Assembly: GCF_018139145.2 (NCBI RefSeq)
Contig: NC_059471.1
Coordinates: forward strand, 205,797,494 to 205,861,493
DNA length: 64,000 nucleotides
Origin: Gymnogyps californianus
Taxonomy: Eukaryota; Chordata; Aves; Accipitriformes; Cathartidae
Direction: 5' to 3'
Shown in pieces: positions 1 to 11,872 of this stretch (positions are counted from its first letter, which is position 1; each line of letters opens with the position of its first letter). Both the position numbers and the translations under genes were made by a program. Below the pieces are notes generated by a model. It searched no databases. It was not told the DNA's origin and worked only from the letters and a program-made list of their open reading frames with translations.

Positions 1-3000
1 TAACACACCATATTTTTTCTTAAATTGCATCTTTAATGTTTTATTTTTATCTAAGCATAGCATGTAATAAAGTAACCTTTTAAAGGAAGTCCCAGATCAC
101 TTGACCGGTGGTAAATGATTCCACTCACCCGTAAAAATTTTTACTAATCTATTCAAATCTCTCTTAAAAATTTGCCACAAGCTGTTCTCAAACATATGTA
201 CATTTTGAACAGTGGCAGCACGTGCCTGGATTATACTCTGCAGAGAATTTGATCCACTTATTTCAAAACACTGAGTTACCTGAGCAGCATTTGGTATTAG
301 CAGGCTATACAGAAACACTTGGATTTGTGGCTTTTTTTTCAAGAATCTCATTATTCACGCTAAGACTAAGTACAGAAAAGAAGCTGCCCCTTTGCAGGAC
401 AATTAATTTCTTGGTTATCTCAGACCACACAAGGGAAAAAATTATGGTAAACAGAAATTTATACAGATTTTTTTAACTGTTGAAAATATGGGAAATTAGT
501 GAGATACAGTTTATATTTGTATAAAACATGCAGTCCTTCCAAATAGATACATAGGATTTTTTTCTCTAAAACTATCAAGTCATCCAAAATGTGATACTCA
601 AGAGTCATATATATGGATATCTACCTTAAGAAAAAATAAAACCTTCCAAGGCAGAAGTCATAATCCTAGAACCAAAAAAGTGTAGCAGAGAACAGCAATG
701 TCGCAGAAGCATTTCCTAACAATGGATCTTATGATGGGATCTAGCTTTTCTGCAGTGTGTTTTTTAAAAAATTCATGACTTCAGGAAGATTTGAATCCTG
801 AGAGCACCAGAGCTTCTAAGATATTTGAAGCCATCAACCTCTCCCCCTAAATCTCCCTCAGATATTCACAGCATTTGTGTCAGGAACACAAAACTGACCC
901 AGCGCTGGCACCTAGCAGCTGATGCTTTCCCAGAAGGTAGTTAATTGTGCAATGATCAGCTCTAAGCTCATTATCAAAAGAGAACTTAAATTAAAAAATT
1001 AAGAGACAAAATGATTTAAAAGAAATCTTTGCGTTTAGAAAGTGGATAAGGTCTGCTGTCAGAAACTTACTGATAACTACAAATTCACATTTTTCTCTAT
1101 ATTAATATTTTTATTGGATAAAATCACCCACTTTTACTCTCCATGATCCAAATTAACATCCTTCCCACAGCTTCATGTCATAGAAAAGAAAGAGTAAATT
1201 CTGTGGCATTACAGCTGAGGGTCCATATGCTTAGGTCAGTTGTACACAAAGCCAGAACAGTTGCTGAACACAGATACTGCTTCTAACACTGTATGTATCT
1301 ATCAGACTCTTGCTTTTTGGAAATAAAAATGATTTCTCCTTACTTGGGAGACCCATAAGCTAGAAATAGCTGATTCTAAGAAGATGTTATCAACAAATAA
1401 TGCTTTTCTGGTTTACTTCAAGAATTTTTTTTACATCTATTCAGTACTTTTAGGCATAACTGTTGGGACTGTTTTTTGTAGAAAACAACTTTCCTGCTTT
1501 TTCCCCTATATAGTAGCTAAATGTCAAAAATGATCAGTCAAGGGGAAAAAAAATCGAACCTCTACTTTATCTATTAAACCCTCTGGCAGAGAAATTCTTG
1601 CAATCTTTTCTAATGTTAATGGCTATAGATAGTAAACCAAGCAAATGAACCTTCCTGAGCCAGCTGTCCTTTTCAATGTTATACAGCTGATCACATGAAT
1701 ATTTATTATATCCTCAATTCTCAAAAGGTGCAAGAGATTTCATTCAACCAGCAGGCTCCAGCATATCAGATTTTAATTGGGAGAATACATTAAATGTAAA
1801 CATCTGTAATTTCATTGCTACTGAATAATCTAAAATTTGGGAAGCTTGACTATGGTGGACTTTCTATCATCAGGGCTAATATTAGAATCAAGATAAAATA
1901 TTTTCTTGAAATTGATGGACTATTTTATGTGACACTCATTTGGAAAATAGAAATCTGTGGCATGCTGCGTAGCTGCAGATGGCAATAATCCCTTTTGTTT
2001 ATAAGGTTAATGAACCTATGAATTGAAATATCCCATTGTGTGCTGATATGGAGCATATTTACTTGCATAGCACAGGCATAAGAAGCTAGATGGTAAGGAC
2101 TGCACATACCTTAGAAATCTGAAGATCTAAGAAAAAATTAATGGAACTTAGGTACTTTAATTCAGCCTTCTCAGGAGAGCAAAATTGTCCCTGTGGAATC
2201 ATTAGAAAAACCTTGATTCCCTTGCCAGGTTTGCGCTAAGAAAACGCGCAGAATTTGTTCTTTGAAAGCACAAGAGCAGCACCACTAGGTCCAAATGACC
2301 TATCCAGGAACATGCTGGAGGACAGAAGTCATCTAGAGAGGGGAGTGATGTGGTTAAGATCCTCCATGCTTTATTCTCCAAAAAATATCAAATAGCCAAT
2401 TGAGTATTTCATGCCTGCAAACTGCAGCAATGTATTTTCAGTGATATTAAAAATCTCTTTCACTTCTTAAGGTTATTTCACTATTCTTAATTGCATATAT
2501 TGATTTGAAAAACTAAATCATGTAACAATTTCTTTTAGCTCCAAATTATACTATCAGTTAAACAAGCTTAGAAAGTGTGTTTTTGTAGCTGAAGAGGCAG
2601 AAGAACAGCTCAAACTTGAATATCAAAGCTAAGTAGAAATAAGAAATCAGAATCTTTGCCCACAAGTCGCAAGTCTCTTCCACAGGGGACTTAGGCTGCA
2701 GGTGGCTTTTCACTGCACTGTTCCAAAGATCTCCAAGGTGGGGTAGACAGACATCCTAATTTCCAGAGCTCTGTTTTCTTTAGAATTTGCAGATTGGTCA
2801 CAGAAAATTGTGTCCCCAAGCACCATCTTATCCAGGAAGAAGCATGGGTGAAACTGCAGCACAAATAACTGTCTCAGATCACACAGTTATTATCATTGAT
2901 CAATAAGCTGTTTTTTGTCTCTAAACTGCAAGGAGTTCAAAGAAACTCTGGGGCTGAATGGGACTTAGTTCAGAACGCTGTTTTCTGCAGTCAGCAGAGG

Positions 3001-6000
3001 CTTATCTTGGATTTATGGGTTTTAGTTAAGACTGCGTGTTTTGAGAAATGAGAGAAACTTCTTTCATTAGACTCTTTGTTATCATGTTTTGAAAGTCCAG
3101 CAGTCATTGGCATATGCAGTGTAAGGGCAAATTAAATCTACAACTCCTCTTTTGCTAAACAGGAGGAAGATCATAACAAGTATGCACAGTCATCTGCCTT
3201 TAATTTTTTTAAAATTTTTTATTGATTATGCCTGTATTTTCAGTTTGTTTACTCTTTATAACTGTGCTAATTGACAGTACTTGCTACAGTAAAACTCATG
3301 GAAATATTGCCAATTTTCCAATTTCACTGGAAGTTGGCAGTTAACGAGATCTGTTTAGAACACATGGTTTCTTTCTACAGAAATTAGAGTGTTAAGAGAT
3401 TTACAGGGAATCACAAGTTCTTCTCCTAGAGGAAGCTGCATCCCAAACACATGAAGTAAAAGCAGCAGGAAGATATGAAGTAGGCAGGGACAAGTGCACT
3501 CCGTAAAGCTCTGGGACAAATTCATCCAGAAATCTCCTTTTGGCCATTTCCAGCTGGCTGCAAGTGCTTTTCCATGAGATGCAGATAGTGAACTTATCTT
3601 GATACCCTAAAAATCTCTACAAGAATGGAGTTTTACCACAGAGGGGACACACTATTGAGTATTATCCTAAATGTAATGCAAAAGGTAGATTAATTAATTT
3701 AGTTTCGGTATTTTAGCTGTCATGTGACACAGTACTGTCGTGTGAGGCAATGCCGCCCCAGGCACAGCTGCACCCCCATAGCCTCACGCGTTGCTGCAGG
3801 ATGCTGGGGACTTGGAGGAGACAGCCCCAGGAGGAGCCCTTCTTCGCAGAACCACACAGGCTGCAAGTATTTTTGTTGGGGGAAGCATGAAGGTATTCCT
3901 TAGGACAGGACTTCAGAAATAGGCTGTAGTTTCCTCAGTTTGGCCACTTAACTCTGCCACTGAACCAGGGCATCTAAAAGATGTTCGTAATTTGGTGGGC
4001 AAAGGCAGTTGCCTAGGAAGATCTCCAGAGAGCTGTGAGGTTGAATCAGTCCAGATCCACCCCAAACTGAAAGTAAAAAACTAGAGTTAGCTTCCAAGCA
4101 TTCAGCTGGGAACGCGACACTGAGTCCTCTAAAGAAATCCCACTGGAGAGAACAAAATTTTGACAAACTATGTGTAGCCTGCATAGCAAAAGAAAGCACA
4201 AAGTAAGGTCGAATTTAGGTGACCTGTCTGGAGAAGGGACAAGAGCCAAAGCACCCTTTAATGTTGGGATGGGGTCTGGGGGAAAGCATGATAATATGTT
4301 TTAGGGGCAGTGGAAGTTAATCCTTTCATTAGGAACAGGTCAGGAGCCTGGCCAGGTGTATTTTCTTTTTTTAATCTCTAGCACTCTAAGATCCTCTGCT
4401 CTCTGCACTAGCCTAAACAACTTGCTCCTGGATGTACCACTCAAACACAGTTCTTTATTTATTCACTTTCTCTCCTTTTACTGATATAATTTTGAAGCAT
4501 GGCTGACCTTGTCTACGCCCCTGCTTTGCCCTGTGAAATTTCTTCATTCAGTCCTTGTCATTCATTTTCCACTCCTGATCTGCCCCACAACAGAACTGTA
4601 GTTTGGTGCAAGAGAATCCCCTATGCTGGATTAGAGGACATCCCAAGCAATGCTTTGACAAAGGGGAGACAAATTTCTACTATTAGAGAACACAGGAAAG
4701 GAAATGCGCCACAAGAACTGGATGTTTAAGCAAGTACCAGTAAGTAAAAATTACATCCAGATCCAAAGGCTGGCTCCAAACTACTTAACAGTCATTTGTT
4801 AAAATGACAGCTACTACAGTGCTGCCTATCACAAAATGTGAAAAAATAGTCTATTCCCTAATTATGGCTGTAGTCTGCCCTCACTCTGTGCCTGTATCAA
4901 GGGTAAAAAAAATGCACTTAGTATTTTGAAAATTTCTGCAGGGCAAAGGCAGGTCTGTAAATCAACAGCAACAACAAACCCCTTGAAAAGCATGTCAAGA
5001 GAAAAGTTGACCAAGACCTTAAGCCTCTTGCAACAAGAATGACATCCTTAATTCTGGAAGCTCCTGAGCCTTTCGTGGCTCTTTTCCAGGTCAGAGGGAG
5101 CGTGAAGCACTCCTAACAGGCTACGTGGGAGCAGCGCAGCGCACACCCCATCAGAGGGTGGGAAAGGGATATAAGACTCAGCTGGAGCACTGTTACTCTG
5201 ACTTCATGGGGTGGTCCTACAGCTTCACAGCCAGAGCTAGTTTTAACTCACCTGGCAAACAGAGGGTGAGCTTTTGTGTAACCCCTTGAGCTTCAGGCCA
5301 ACTGCAGAACAGCAAACCCGTGAACCTGAGGCTCTGAGGCTAGTAGCAACTCTGTTGGAATGACTACCTCAATTTTGACAGTGCTTGAAGCACAAGCACC
5401 TAGTGACACAAGGCTCACGCTCCTGTACTCAGCAAGAGCTGTTGTAATTTGTTGGATTGTAAGACACAGTTTATAAGTGTGATTTCAAGAACAAGGAAAA
5501 TACTTTCAGTGCACGATTAATTGCCTTCTTGAGTAAAAGCGATGATGATACTTACACTTCCAAGTCCTCAAGTCTTTTGCTTTTACAAGAAAGTAGAGAA
5601 GGGAATAGAGTTATCAAAATAAACATTCTTAAATCAAAGGAACTCTTCTTCACTTTGCCCTGAGGATGCTCCTAGTGAGATGACTTCTTAGGCTACACTA
5701 TTCCTAGTAGTGTCTGGCACTAGAAGATACTCCCCTTTCTGACCTATTTTGCCCATTTTGATTCTTTCAGAGTTGCTTTGCAATTACAACATTAACATTT
5801 AACTGCATATGTTTAGGGTATGTCTGCACAGCATCATTCTGTGCCACATGGGGATACATGAGCTGGCAACAGGCACACTGGCTCTGAAACCAGAAACACT
5901 GGAACTATAGTACAACATTTCACCAAATTAACATACTACTGCTATGAGAAGTGCATGACTACCAAGGTGCTTGACATGGTGCCATGCAGATCCATATTTC

Positions 6001-6103
6001 GGTACTGATGTAAGCTATATTTTGGACATTACACCTCCTATTTCCAGTTGATACTTTCCTACTGTTAATACTCTTTCTACCCCTGATTGTGCGTTTTAAT
6101 CAA

Positions 6104-6315
6104 AGGATTTCAGGTTATTTCAAGCTGGAAGGGACCTCAGGAGGTCTAAGTGGCTGCTGCTGAAGTTTTTCTGTTCTGCTTTCTACCAAAGGGCCCAAAA
6201 CTTGGATGCTGTATTCTAGACAGGTCCTAATGAGTGCTGAGTAAAGGTGGATAATAATTTCCCCTCAATCTACTGGCTATGCTCCTGTTAATACAGCCCA
6301 AATTACTTCATCCAA
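6104..6315 (-). mobile_element. CR1 LINE fragment
   Basis: The plus strand reads TTCAAGCTGGAAGGGACCTC and then, further on, a block resembling the CR1 consensus in reverse complement (GTGCTGAGTAAAGG, CTACTGGCTATGCTCCTGTT, ATACAGCCCA). This places a diverged, internally deleted CR1 on the minus strand. Recognised from memory of the avian consensus. Confidence 0.75.
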
Positions 6316-8254
6316 ATAAATACTAAGTAAAGAAAATGAACCTCCCTTAAACTACAAATAGTCAATGATTTTTAGACTGTTTTTATTACTGATGACAGAT
6401 TATGTAATTTTCAGCTTATTTTTTCTACTAGACTTTTGGAACAGAATTCACATAGTAAGGGTATTTTCTTCTCTGTTCTGTCACCATCTACAGCAAATGT
6501 CATTTTTTGGTTCATTGCTGTTCTTCTAAACTTAGGATTTGGCTGCTCTTTGGGATCACTGAAATTCAATGCAGTTATTATTTGAATAAATTTGCTTGTC
6601 ACTTCCACAGCAGATGATTGTAATTTTCCTTTACTATTGGAGATGTTCAACTGAGATTCAACAGTGGCTACCTATGTAGTTGGTTGGGGAGAAAGAAAAG
6701 TACCACAAGAACATGTTGGAGGGTAGGAGGCAAAGCAGGATCTTGAACCTGGGACTGTTGTCTTCAGCAGAATACTCCAGTCACAGAAATTTTGGTTGCT
6801 TGGGCATTTTCTCTTCCGTTTCCTCTTCCTCTCTTCTTTCCCTCTCCAACTCCCCCAACCACAAACCCTATCTGTGAAATAACTTTCTTGAAAAATTCAT
6901 GACTGACTTAACTGATTAATATGTATGTATCTCAATGTCCTCTATGGATTATTTTTTTTTCCAGTCTGATCTTCTGCAAAGAACTTCCAGTTGGCTATTA
7001 TATTCAATAAAGTGAAAACTCAGAGTCCCAAGAGGCTAATTATCCACGGTTTTGTTACAATATTAATTCTGGCAATCACAGAATTTTAAAATTCAGCTGA
7101 GGTAATATGAAAAGCAACTCTTTTAATAACTGAATGATCATGATACACTGCAAAGAAGTTTTCTGAGATCATTTGCTGTTGTGAGATATGGCTTTCCCAG
7201 TACTCTCTTAGTTACTTTTCTGTTATCAATTTAGAAGAGTGAAGTTTGGCCCTAAAAGTTGAAATTGTGATCTTATTTCCTCAGGAACCAGTTTTGGGCA
7301 AAAGAACAGTTCCTTCAAAACATGTTTTGAACGCAGGGAAAGGACTGCATTAGGCTACAACTTGCAAAATGACAAATGTTCTCACTTGTCTTGGTTTTTC
7401 AGCAGTGGTTAGCATTCACAATTTCAGATGGATTTGGTGGGAGATGTGGATGTCTCTCACCATAAAGCCTTTTATGCTTTGTCCTTCCAACGGGCTCAGC
7501 TCTCATTTGGTTAAATGCCATTTGAAATACCCAAGGGTGCCCCTGTGCCTGCAGCTGCCACTACCAAAGGGTCTGAGTCTCCTGTAGGTCCTATGTCACA
7601 TCTGCCTGACCTCTCCTTAGATGTACCCAGGACATCTCAAATGGCACCAGATGCCTATGTTAAAGCAATAAAGTTGAGCCCCAGCAAACATTAGTTTTCT
7701 GGACAGAAAGTGAGCTATTACTATTAAGGGCAGATCCTGCCACTGTATACATGATCTCCCTGTACTCAGTTGTAACTTTTATACTACCTATACTCCAGCC
7801 AGTTAAAAAAATCAACCTCTCTGCACCTGTGTCTAACCAGTTTTCCCATTCTCCGGTTGCTTCTGCAGTGCCCTAACTGGACAGCTGCTGTCATGGGGTT
7901 TGCTGGGATCTAAGCTTTTATTTCAACTTCCTGAACTTCACCCTGATTAAACAAAACAAAACAAAAAGTATAATCCATTTGCGAGTCGGGGAATCATTTA
8001 TTCACATAACTCTATTGGTTACCTGCAGAGTGTCTCTTTGGAATATATGAACACAGAAAATCTGCTTTGTGGGTGAATCCTGTCATACTCTGACAGCCAA
8101 ATGCGTGTGTGAAGCACATAGCCTCAGAGGCCAGAATAACCTTTGGTTTTGTCCAAGACACAACAGACAAACAAATGGTGCCCCTGGAAGCAACCTTGAG
8201 AGTCTCCTAAGTTTTAAACTCTGCACTGATTAATTAGCAGATGTCAGGTTTTAA

Positions 8255-8271
8255 TTTTTTTTTTTTTTTTT
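8255..8271. repeat. 17-T homopolymer near a MAGI2 donor
   Basis: Seventeen T on the plus strand (A on the transcript strand), beginning about 50 nt after the donor of the PDZ4-start exon. Confidence 0.9.
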
Positions 8272-8322
8272 GATTTGGGGCAAACTTGGAAAAATATAAG
8301 CTGAAAAATGTGATATACTTAC

Positions 8323-8571
8323 TTATGGTGGACCCAGATTCGGGCCTGTTCAGGGAACTGATGATAACAAAGCCAAAGCCTTCATTTTCCTTGCGGTGGA
8401 TCACCACGTCACTCGTTTGCAGGCTGTGAGAAGTGAAGCCCTCGGGGGGTGTAGCATTGCTACTAGAGACAGCGTGATTACTGTTAGCATAAGTAGTGTA
8501 GTCACTTCTTGGAGAACTGTGGTGCGTAGACACCGAGCCTGGGCTTCTGCCATTCTCTGGGCACGGTTCTC
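8323..8571 (-). CDS. MAGI2: MAGI2 coding exon, PDZ3-PDZ4 linker and start of PDZ4
   Basis: This 249-nt minus-strand exon is entered in phase 1 (acceptor TATGTTGTAG) and left in phase 1 (donor A|GTAAGT). It encodes GEPCPENGRSPGSVSTHHSS, a Ser/Asn-rich linker with SDYTTYANSNHAV, then TSDVVIHRKENEGFGFVIIS and LNRPESGSTI. The second part opens PDZ4: first strand DVVIHRK, carboxylate loop GFGF, second strand VIISSL. The remainder of PDZ4 (VPHKIGRI onward in MAGI2) must lie beyond coordinate 1, since I find no match in 1-8322. Both the internal candidate first exon at 10594 and the normal exon at 11680 end with a single G, so either could splice here in the same frame. Confidence 0.97.
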
Positions 8572-10540
8572 CTACAACATAAATCACACCAGTATTACAC
8601 TCTGACTTGCTCAGTGGCTCTGTGACTTACAGTACATTTGCTAATGCAACACGAATACAGTTGACTGTCTATAGCCCAGACTACCGCAAGTATTAAACTA
8701 GGAGCTGTAATAGATGCAGAGAGACAGGAATCTACACAATTATGCAAAACATTCAAGGGCAATCAGATAAAGCAAGCATGATCACTCACTGTTAAGCTAT
8801 CTACAAGAGAGGAAAGGAAAGTAAGAAACTGTGGCTATCTGGATTGCAAAAACATTAGCAAGCACTATTCCCTTTGCTGTTTAATCTGTCATCAAGAGGA
8901 AAATGTGACCGTCTAATCCAATATACAATTATTTGTGTTTGGATTAAAAGAATTTAAGCAGGCAGCTAACATAGAGTAATTAGGATTAGCTGCATAATGT
9001 TCTTCTTACAAGTTGATTAGCATGCTCAAAAGATGTTCATGGAACAGAGCAGTTTTACAATGAAAAATAATCACAAATAGTTTTTCTGTGGGTGTCGTGA
9101 CAGAAGCAGTGGACATTTAAAGGTTTTGAAGATGCTCTTGTGTGGCGAGTTTGAAAGGGCAGAAGTGAAAATGGAGTCCATCCACACTTCAGTATTGCTT
9201 TGTAGTAACAAGAGCAGAGAACAAGCTAAATCTTGTGGGATTACACACTTTTTTAGTACAAGCATTTTGGCAATTGAAAACAGTAAAGTTATACTTCCAG
9301 ATGGGAAAAAAGATTTATATTCCTCACAGATCTAAGTTGTTTACACAAATCAGCATTTATTGACAGTTTTAATACAGAACTTTCAGATGAATGTAAGTAA
9401 TATGTTTTCTGTTCGGAGCAATGAGAGTGGCAGAGTCATTCTACTGAACATGTGAAGAGCTTATGCATACACACATGCATCCTAGGAAGAGAGCTTGCAA
9501 ATTAGACCTTCAGTGTGTATATATTACTAAAATAAACATCATCCAAGGACAAGCTGTTGTTTTCTCAGTCAGGTGTGTCCTTTAGCAGTCCTTCTGCAAC
9601 TATGAAATAAAGTGATTAGAGAGAATAAAGAGGAAGAAAAACAAACAATTATTATACTCCTGCATTAGAATTGAAAATCTCCAAGAGCTATTGAACCAAA
9701 TCTGCAACTAAATGCCATAGTCAGTGACAAGAGAGATCTCATTTTCTGGCTGTCATGTTTCAGAAAGCTGAATATTGCTTATATCAGTATGGCTGCAACA
9801 GAGAGGAAATTATCTTACCCTGCAGAATGACCAAGAGCTGGCTTGACCATAAAAGAATGGAACTGAATGCCATTAAGTGTAGGAAAAGAAAGATAAAGCA
9901 GGAAAAGTTTAAATGGCTATTCGATTGTCAGCTGTGCAATAGATATTCATCAGAAAAATTACATTTTGCTTCTGCCTGTGAAAAAATGGCATTTTAATCC
10001 GTGTTGTTCTGAATACCACATTTTCTTAATCAAATTGTTTTCCAGAGCTTGTGAATGGTGATTTTCTGTTCCAGATCTGGGTAAGTATCTGTGCAAAATG
10101 ACTATTCCAGGCAAGGGCTAAGATACGTACATCAGCTATCAGGCAGGTAAGGAAAGCCCCAGATCCCTCTGTCGTATACATTCACGCTAGTGAGAAATTC
10201 ACACAAAATCAATTGGCCTGATGTGTTAGTATAGCATTTTTCACTCATGCCCAACATCAGTCGTTTTAAAATTTTTCCACAAAGCTTATGTTGTAACACA
10301 CCAAATTAAAATCCTGTTCAGCTCCTGAAATGCTTAAACATCCATGAGTTACACACTATACTCCCCAGTGTGGCACTCTCAAGGCCCAAGAATAACTCCA
10401 GGTGTTTTACCAGCTTGCTTCATTTTCTGTGCCAGGAGACCAGAGCGTCTAATAGACCCTTGCATTTAATATTTAACAAGCAGCAGCGAAGGCTGGCATC
10501 CACTCTGTGCTAACCTTCTTGCTAATTTTGCCTGCAGTCC

Positions 10541-10885
10541 GTACAGCCGGCTGACCCGGGAGAGGTGCTAATCGCAAGCACTCGGCGGATTACCTTGGTT
10601 ATTGGCCATTTTCCTAGCGTTGGGGGAGCTGCGAGGGGGCGTCGCGCCGGGCGGAGGGGGACCTTTCTGGCTGGAGGACTCTGGAGTCAGTAACAGAAGA
10701 AAGTCAGTCCCGTGAGAGCGCGGCTGGCAGGGAGCTGCAGTGCCGCAGTGGGAGGGGGACTGCGAAGACGAAGGTGAGTGGGAGGGCGGCTTTTTGGCAG
10801 GGGAGCGAAGGGGAACGGCGCAGGCAACGACAGCGGATCTAGGGCACGGGGAGGCAAAAGACAGGACAGGCTGGGAACGTGGTTT
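10541..10885. promoter_or_regulatory. CpG island-like block inside MAGI2 intron, candidate internal promoter
   Basis: I count about 27 CpG dinucleotides in roughly 340 bases here, against very few in the AT-rich intron around it. The block contains GC-box-like runs such as GAGGGGGCG and GGGCGGAGG near 10636-10665. No TATA box is evident. On the minus strand it leads into the MANNQ ATG at 10609. On the plus strand it has a consensus donor GAAG|GTGAGT at 10773/10774. It lies 2.0 kb upstream of the PDZ4-linker exon. CpG clustering in vertebrate introns usually marks a promoter or an exon of a retrocopy, and I see no retrocopy similarity. Confidence 0.55.
10594..10609 (-). CDS. MAGI2: Candidate alternative first coding exon (MANNQ) of a short MAGI2 isoform
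   Basis: On the minus strand the sequence GGAAAATGG gives an ATG with A at -3 and G at +4, followed by GCC AAT AAC CAA G and then GTAATC, a plausible donor at 10593. It encodes M-A-N-N-Q and leaves one G, so it is phase 1, exactly what the 8571-8323 exon accepts, giving MANNQ-GEPCPENG. No other ATG occurs on this strand in the roughly 190 nt upstream, which is CpG-rich. A protein from here would lack the upstream PDZ, guanylate-kinase-like and WW regions and keep only PDZ4 and downstream parts. This is inference: one chance in three for phase, a non-ideal donor, and no transcript evidence. The 5' end of the exon is not defined. Confidence 0.45.
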
Positions 10886-11679
10886 TGCTCATTTCTGGTG
10901 CCTCAGTGAAGTGCACTCACCACAAATGTTTTAAAAGTTCTTAAATAAACTTCTTTCCTTGAGTAAGTAAAGGTTGCAATGGAACAGCAGCCAATTCTCC
11001 CATTAAAGCTTTAATAGATGCTGCCACACGTTTTTCCAGGTTCCAGTGTTTTTCAGTAATTGAGATCGAGCTAGTCTAAAGGTTCAATTTACCTCAAATT
11101 CTTCATATTATTTTAGGTTTATTTTCTGAATGTGTCTGCTTGAAGGGAGGATCTGGCCCTGTTCCTAGGAGCCGCTTGTGCCATACGGAAGGTTTTCAGC
11201 CAGCTTGCGTTGCAGTCGAGGGGGAAAATTCCAGATGACATCAGTGAGACCAGAAATGGGCTTTTAACACATACAGCAGTGAAATGAGTTCCTGCTCTAA
11301 ACAGTTAACAGTCTTTGAGCCTTTCTCTGATTGCTTATTGACACAGTCAGCTTTAACAGCTTTAACTTAGGTGAACGTTTTGTCCCAAAAGTGGACAAGA
11401 GGAGACAGCACAGACCAAGACAGCATGAAACGAATGCAGAGCACTCATGATCACCACACCAGGGTTACCAATATTGTTTCCACTTCTGAAGGAAACAACA
11501 CTCAGCTGTAGTGTTTTTGTCACAGAAACAAGGGACACATATTTACAATTATTCTTTCTTCAAAATGACACAAACATTCACTTTGATTTTAATTTTCTCT
11601 GTTTTTTTAAAACAGCACCTGTTTGTGCTGCCAGCATTGAGACCTGTTTTTCCTTTCACCTTTCCCAGCCTTCACTCAC

Positions 11680-11872
11680 CCGTGGGTAGCACCTTTCTCC
11701 TCACAGTAAGATTCACTTGCCCATTTCGGGCAGCGTTGTGCATAAGATCAATCACATATCGGTGGGTTTTGCCGGCCACTGGAATCCCATCTACATACAC
11801 CAGCTCATCACCAGGATGGAGACGACCATCTCGGTCTGCTGAGCCCATGGCAATTACTGCTCCGATGAGAAT
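11680..11872 (-). CDS. MAGI2: MAGI2 coding exon, C-terminal two thirds of PDZ3
   Basis: This 193-nt minus-strand exon has 64 codons plus one base. It begins [20 protein letters not shown], continues [20 protein letters not shown] and ends VRRKVLPT. It completes PDZ3. The GD-ELVYVDG strand is typical of PDZ folds, and the second helix starts with His in [11 protein letters not shown], which by family rules predicts class I ligands (Ser/Thr-X-hydrophobic at the C terminus). Differences from human as I recall it are HNAA for HHAA and PT for CG at the exon end. The acceptor is TTGCTGCCTAG with a good pyrimidine tract, phase 0. The donor is G|GTGAGT, phase 1. The joined PDZ3 has normal length with no gaps or stops. 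Confidence 0.97.

Larger units (their letters stand above)
1..8322 (-). other. MAGI2: MAGI2 intron downstream of the PDZ4-start exon (partial)
   Basis: AT-rich intron, not complete in the window. I found no exon: the expected continuation of PDZ4 is not encoded here on the minus strand. It contains a CR1 fragment at 6104-6315, a mildly GC-rich patch near 3740-3860 with a few CpGs but no coding signal, and a 17-T run at 8255-8271, about 50 nt after the donor. Otherwise I see nothing notable. Confidence 0.85.
8572..11679 (-). other. MAGI2: MAGI2 intron between PDZ3 and PDZ4-linker exons
   Basis: This 3,108-nt phase-1 intron is bounded by GTGAGT at 11679 and TTGTAG at 8572. It is the shortest intron in the window and carries the CpG-rich block and candidate first exon near 10594-10885. 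The rest is AT-rich with no recognised repeat or gene. Confidence 0.9.

Noticed and set aside
8396..8605. Plus-strand open frame over the PDZ4-start exon
   Set aside because: It is the antisense shadow of the MAGI2 exon at 8323-8571.
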